Positions 61,836 through 64,000 of a stretch of 64,000 nucleotides of DNA are shown in pieces. Source of the stretch: an uncultured Sphingomonas sp. GTDB taxonomy: Bacteria; Pseudomonadota; Alphaproteobacteria; Sphingomonadales; Sphingomonadaceae. Location of the stretch: assembly GCF_934560975.1 (NCBI RefSeq), contig NZ_CAKTFO010000002.1, positions 1 through 64,000 on the forward strand, given 5' to 3'. Below the pieces are notes generated by a model. It did no database searches. It was not told where the DNA came from and worked only from the letters and a program-made list of their open reading frames with translations. Position 1 is the stretch's first letter. Every line of letters begins with the position of its first letter. Made by a program: the position numbers and the translations under genes.

Positions 61836-62534
61836 TCAGCCCTCCGCGTCCAGTTCGCGGCTCAGGCTCATGTGAAAGCCATCGGCAAAGCGATTGAGCC
61901 GCGCCTCCACCCGGTCCAGCGAATGGCTCATCCGGTTGTAGCCGATCACGGCCGGAATGGCGGTGAACAGGCCCAAAGCGGTCGCGAACAAGGCCTCGGC
62001 AATGCCGGGGGCCACCGCGCCGAAGCTGGTATTCTGCGACGCGGCAATGTCGGCAAAGCTGCGCATGATGCCCCACACGGTGCCGAACAGGCCCACGAAC
62101 GGCGTTACGCTGCCGATCGTGGCGAGCACGTTGAGTCCATTAGACAGGCGGTCGATCTCGCCCGCCGAAGCCGACGACATCGCCTGCGCCAGGCGATCGC
62201 GCGCCGCGTCGCGGTCCAGCTTGCGCCCGGAGGTGGATCGCCGCCACTCGCCGATCCCGGCCGCGAACACGCGCGCGGCCGGCAGGTCGGCCTTGCCGCG
62301 CTCGTCAAAGAAACGGTCGATATCCGGGGCCTTGGCAAAGTCGCGCTCGAACGCCTCATTCTCCCGCGATACGCGCCGCAGCAGCTGGCCGCGCCCGATG
62401 ATGATCGTCCAGGTCAGCACGCTGGCCAGGATCAGCCCGATCATCACCAGTTTGACGATCAGGTCGGCATGCAGAAACAGCGCGATCGGCGACAGCGCGG
62501 CTTGAGTGTTGGTCGTAATGCTCGCGCCGTTCAT
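61836..62534 (-). CDS. tolQ: TolQ proton channel (232 aa)
   Basis: MotA/TolQ/ExbB family: VKLVMIGLILASVLTWTII, the cytoplasmic loop, FVGLFGTVWGIMRSFADIA and ALFATALGLFTAIPAVIGYN are the three membrane segments with the conserved Thr. It overlaps ybgC by ATGA. Confidence 0.96.
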   Translation of the reverse strand: MNGASITTNTQAALSPIALFLHADLIVKLVMIGLILASVLTWTIIIGRGQLLRRVSRENEAFERDFAKAPDIDRFFDERGKADLPAARVFAAGIGEWRRSTSGRKLDRDAARDRLAQAMSSASAGEIDRLSNGLNVLATIGSVTPFVGLFGTVWGIMRSFADIAASQNTSFGAVAPGIAEALFATALGLFTAIPAVIGYNRMSHSLDRVEARLNRFADGFHMSLSRELDAEG

Positions 62535-62995
62535 GCGTCAGTCCTGCTCCCTTGAACGCCCTGGAAGGCGTGGATCCATTGTTTGGGCTGGCGGCGGGGG
62601 CGGCCATCGGGGCCCACCCACGCGACCGTCAAACGCCCTTCGGCAATAAGCTGGTCATCGCGCATGACTGTTTGCTGAATGACGCAGGCGGCGGTGCGCA
62701 CCCGCTCCAGCCGGCTGACCACCATCAGCGCATCGCCCAGCCGTGCCGGCGCGCGATAGGCCATCTCCGCCGCCGCCACCACATAGCCGCCCTCGTCCGC
62801 GGTCAGCGCCGCCGCGATGTCCGCGCCGGCCAGCGCCAGCATGTCGCTGCGCGCGCGCTCGAAGAAGCGCAGGTAATTGGCGTGATAGACCACGCCGCCC
62901 GCATCCGTGTCCTCATAATAGACCCGCACGGCGAAGCGGTGCGCGCCGTCAACGAAGCGGCCGACATAAGGCCGGTCGAGAAGGTCCGCAGGCAT
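62531..62995 (-). CDS. ybgC: YbgC/FadM-type acyl-CoA thioesterase (154 aa)
   Basis: Hotdog thioesterase: RVYYEDTDAGGVVYHANYLR is the family signature with catalytic Asp, followed by FFERARSDMLALAGADI and VSRLERVRTAACVIQQTVMR. ATG 62995 is used; TTG 63031 is the frame's upstream start. First gene of the tol-pal operon. Confidence 0.94.
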   Translation of the reverse strand: MPADLLDRPYVGRFVDGAHRFAVRVYYEDTDAGGVVYHANYLRFFERARSDMLALAGADIAAALTADEGGYVVAAAEMAYRAPARLGDALMVVSRLERVRTAACVIQQTVMRDDQLIAEGRLTVAWVGPDGRPRRQPKQWIHAFQGVQGSRTDA

Positions 62996-63056
62996 GAACA
63001 GCCGGTTAGGGAAGCCCTTCCGATCAGGCAACCCTTGTCGACATCGGACAGGAGGA

Positions 63057-63083
63057 AGCCGGACCCGCGACGCGGAACCGGCT
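63057..63083 (-). terminator. Terminator-type hairpin after clpB
   Basis: On the minus strand AGCCGG-TT-CCGC-GTC-GCGG-GT-CCGGCT forms a stable stem-loop between the clpB stop and the ybgC start; TTCC follows. It separates clpB from the tol-pal operon. Confidence 0.6.
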
Positions 63084-63101
63084 CCCCTGCTTCATCCGCG
63101 A

Positions 63102-64000
63102 TCAGGCGACGTGCAGCGCCAGCTTGCCGTCGGCATCGTCCACCGTCACGCGCGATCCATCCGGCACCTCGCCGCGCAGGATCGCCTCCGCCAGCGGGTC
63201 CTGCAGATATTTCTGCACCGCACGCTTCAAAGGCCTTGCGCCATAAACCGGATCATAGCCGACACGGCCGAGCCATTCCCGCGCCGCGTCAGACAGTTGC
63301 AGCACGACCTTGCGATCGTTCAGCAACCGCTGGACGCGTCCGACCTGGATGTCGACGATCGGCCCCATGTGGCTCTGGCCTAGCCGGTGGAACAGGATGA
63401 TCTCATCCAACCGGTTCAGGAGTTCGGGCCGGAAATGACCGCGCACCACCTCCATCACCGCCGGCTCCACGCTGTCGGTCGAGGTGTCGTCGGGCAGGTT
63501 GGCCAAGAATTGCGATCCCAGGTTGGACGTCAGGATGATCAGCGTGTTGGTGAAATCGACCGTCCGCCCCTGCCCGTCCGTCAGCCGCCCGTCGTCCAGC
63601 ACCTGGAGCAGGATGTTGAACACATCGGAATGGGCCTTCTCAACCTCGTCGAACAGCACCACCTGATAGGGCCGGCGCCGCACCGCCTCGGTCAGCGTGC
63701 CGCCTTCCTCATAGCCGACATAGCCCGGGGGGGCACCGATCAGCCGCGCCACCGAATGCTTCTCCATGAACTCGCTCATGTCGAGGCGGACCATCGCGCT
63801 GTCGTCGTCGAACAGGAACCCGGCCAGCGCCTTGGTCAGCTCGGTCTTGCCCACACCGGTCGGGCCCAGGAACAGGAAGGAGCCGAGCGGCCGGTTGGGA
63901 TCCTGCAACCCCGCCCGCGCGCGCCGCACCGCGCGGCTGACGGCGGCAACCGCCTGCTCCTGCCCGATCACGCGCGCACCGATCACCTGCTCCATCCGGA
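63102..64000 (-). CDS. clpB: ClpB disaggregase, C-terminal part (5' end outside window)
   Basis: The second AAA+ domain of ClpB is visible: VIGQEQAVAAVSRAVRRARA, Walker A LFLGPTGVGKTELTKALAG, the pore motif GAPPGYVGYEEGGTLTEAV, Walker B QVVLFDEVEKAHSDVFNILL and the C-terminal ARPLKRAVQKYLQDPLAEAI. About 300 codons are present; the gene begins right of 64000. The frame is intact to the edge. Confidence 0.97.
   Translation of the reverse strand, partial: RMEQVIGARVIGQEQAVAAVSRAVRRARAGLQDPNRPLGSFLFLGPTGVGKTELTKALAGFLFDDDSAMVRLDMSEFMEKHSVARLIGAPPGYVGYEEGGTLTEAVRRRPYQVVLFDEVEKAHSDVFNILLQVLDDGRLTDGQGRTVDFTNTLIILTSNLGSQFLANLPDDTSTDSVEPAVMEVVRGHFRPELLNRLDEIILFHRLGQSHMGPIVDIQVGRVQRLLNDRKVVLQLSDAAREWLGRVGYDPVYGARPLKRAVQKYLQDPLAEAILRGEVPDGSRVTVDDADGKLALHVA

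Overview
The window is high-GC DNA with the gene order and families of a Sphingomonadales alphaproteobacterium (Sphingomonas-like). Pointers are the pyruvate dehydrogenase E1-beta with an N-terminal lipoyl domain, MipZ, DivK beside DUF3572, DUF1467, DUF4170, the ybgC-tolQRAB-pal block, and dispersed hairpin repeats with the core GCGAAGGC. Nearly all of it is chromosomal backbone. No rRNA operon, CRISPR array or insertion sequence was seen.

The exception is the left end. A 6,633-bp integrative element sits in a tRNA-Arg(ACG) gene, bounded by a perfect 49-bp direct repeat (30-78 and 6663-6711). It carries a DUF4102-type tyrosine integrase, an AlpA-like HTH protein, a DUF3987 protein of the replication-helicase type, an iteron-like array of TGCGACGAT words, a 15-bp inverted repeat in the control region, and a tightly coupled four-gene operon of unknown function. 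No capsid, conjugation or known defence gene is recognisable. It is best described as a small satellite-like element with an uncharacterised cargo/packaging operon, and is the main candidate for something undescribed.

From 6.8 to 22 kb: a hypothetical gene, a broken alpha/beta-hydrolase remnant, YqgE/AlgH, a Prx5 peroxiredoxin, AMP nucleosidase, DUF1467, RNase J, an EF-hand protein with an apparent frameshift, a squalene/phytoene-synthase-like protein, PdhA-PdhB, an FtsB-like protein, an RBBP9-like hydrolase, enolase, a four-gene envelope operon (YqjD/YqjE/DUF3618-like), a MlaC-like protein, DUF4170 and chorismate mutase. From 22 to 32 kb: rpsD; agmatine deiminase, N-carbamoylputrescine amidase and D-amino acid transaminase in one run; folK overlapping tRNA-Lys(TTT); DctA; and a four-gene MBOAT/SGNH polysaccharide O-acylation operon.

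From 32 to 48 kb: prephenate dehydratase, a membrane-anchored cytochrome c, TrmB, a PepSY-response regulator-histidine kinase module, an ABC-F ATPase, an MFS transporter, the Entner-Doudoroff pair edd-eda, phosphomannomutase, a J-domain protein, MipZ, a FemAB/GNAT-like protein, RidA, a HAD hydrolase and DUF3572. From 48.6 kb to the end: DivK, a 42-aa membrane peptide, a DUF885 protein, a DUF815 ATPase, a GNAT, an EamA permease, IspG, an acyltransferase-3, isoaspartyl peptidase, S1/P1 nuclease, a DEDDh exonuclease, the Tol-Pal operon and the 3' part of clpB, which runs off the right edge.
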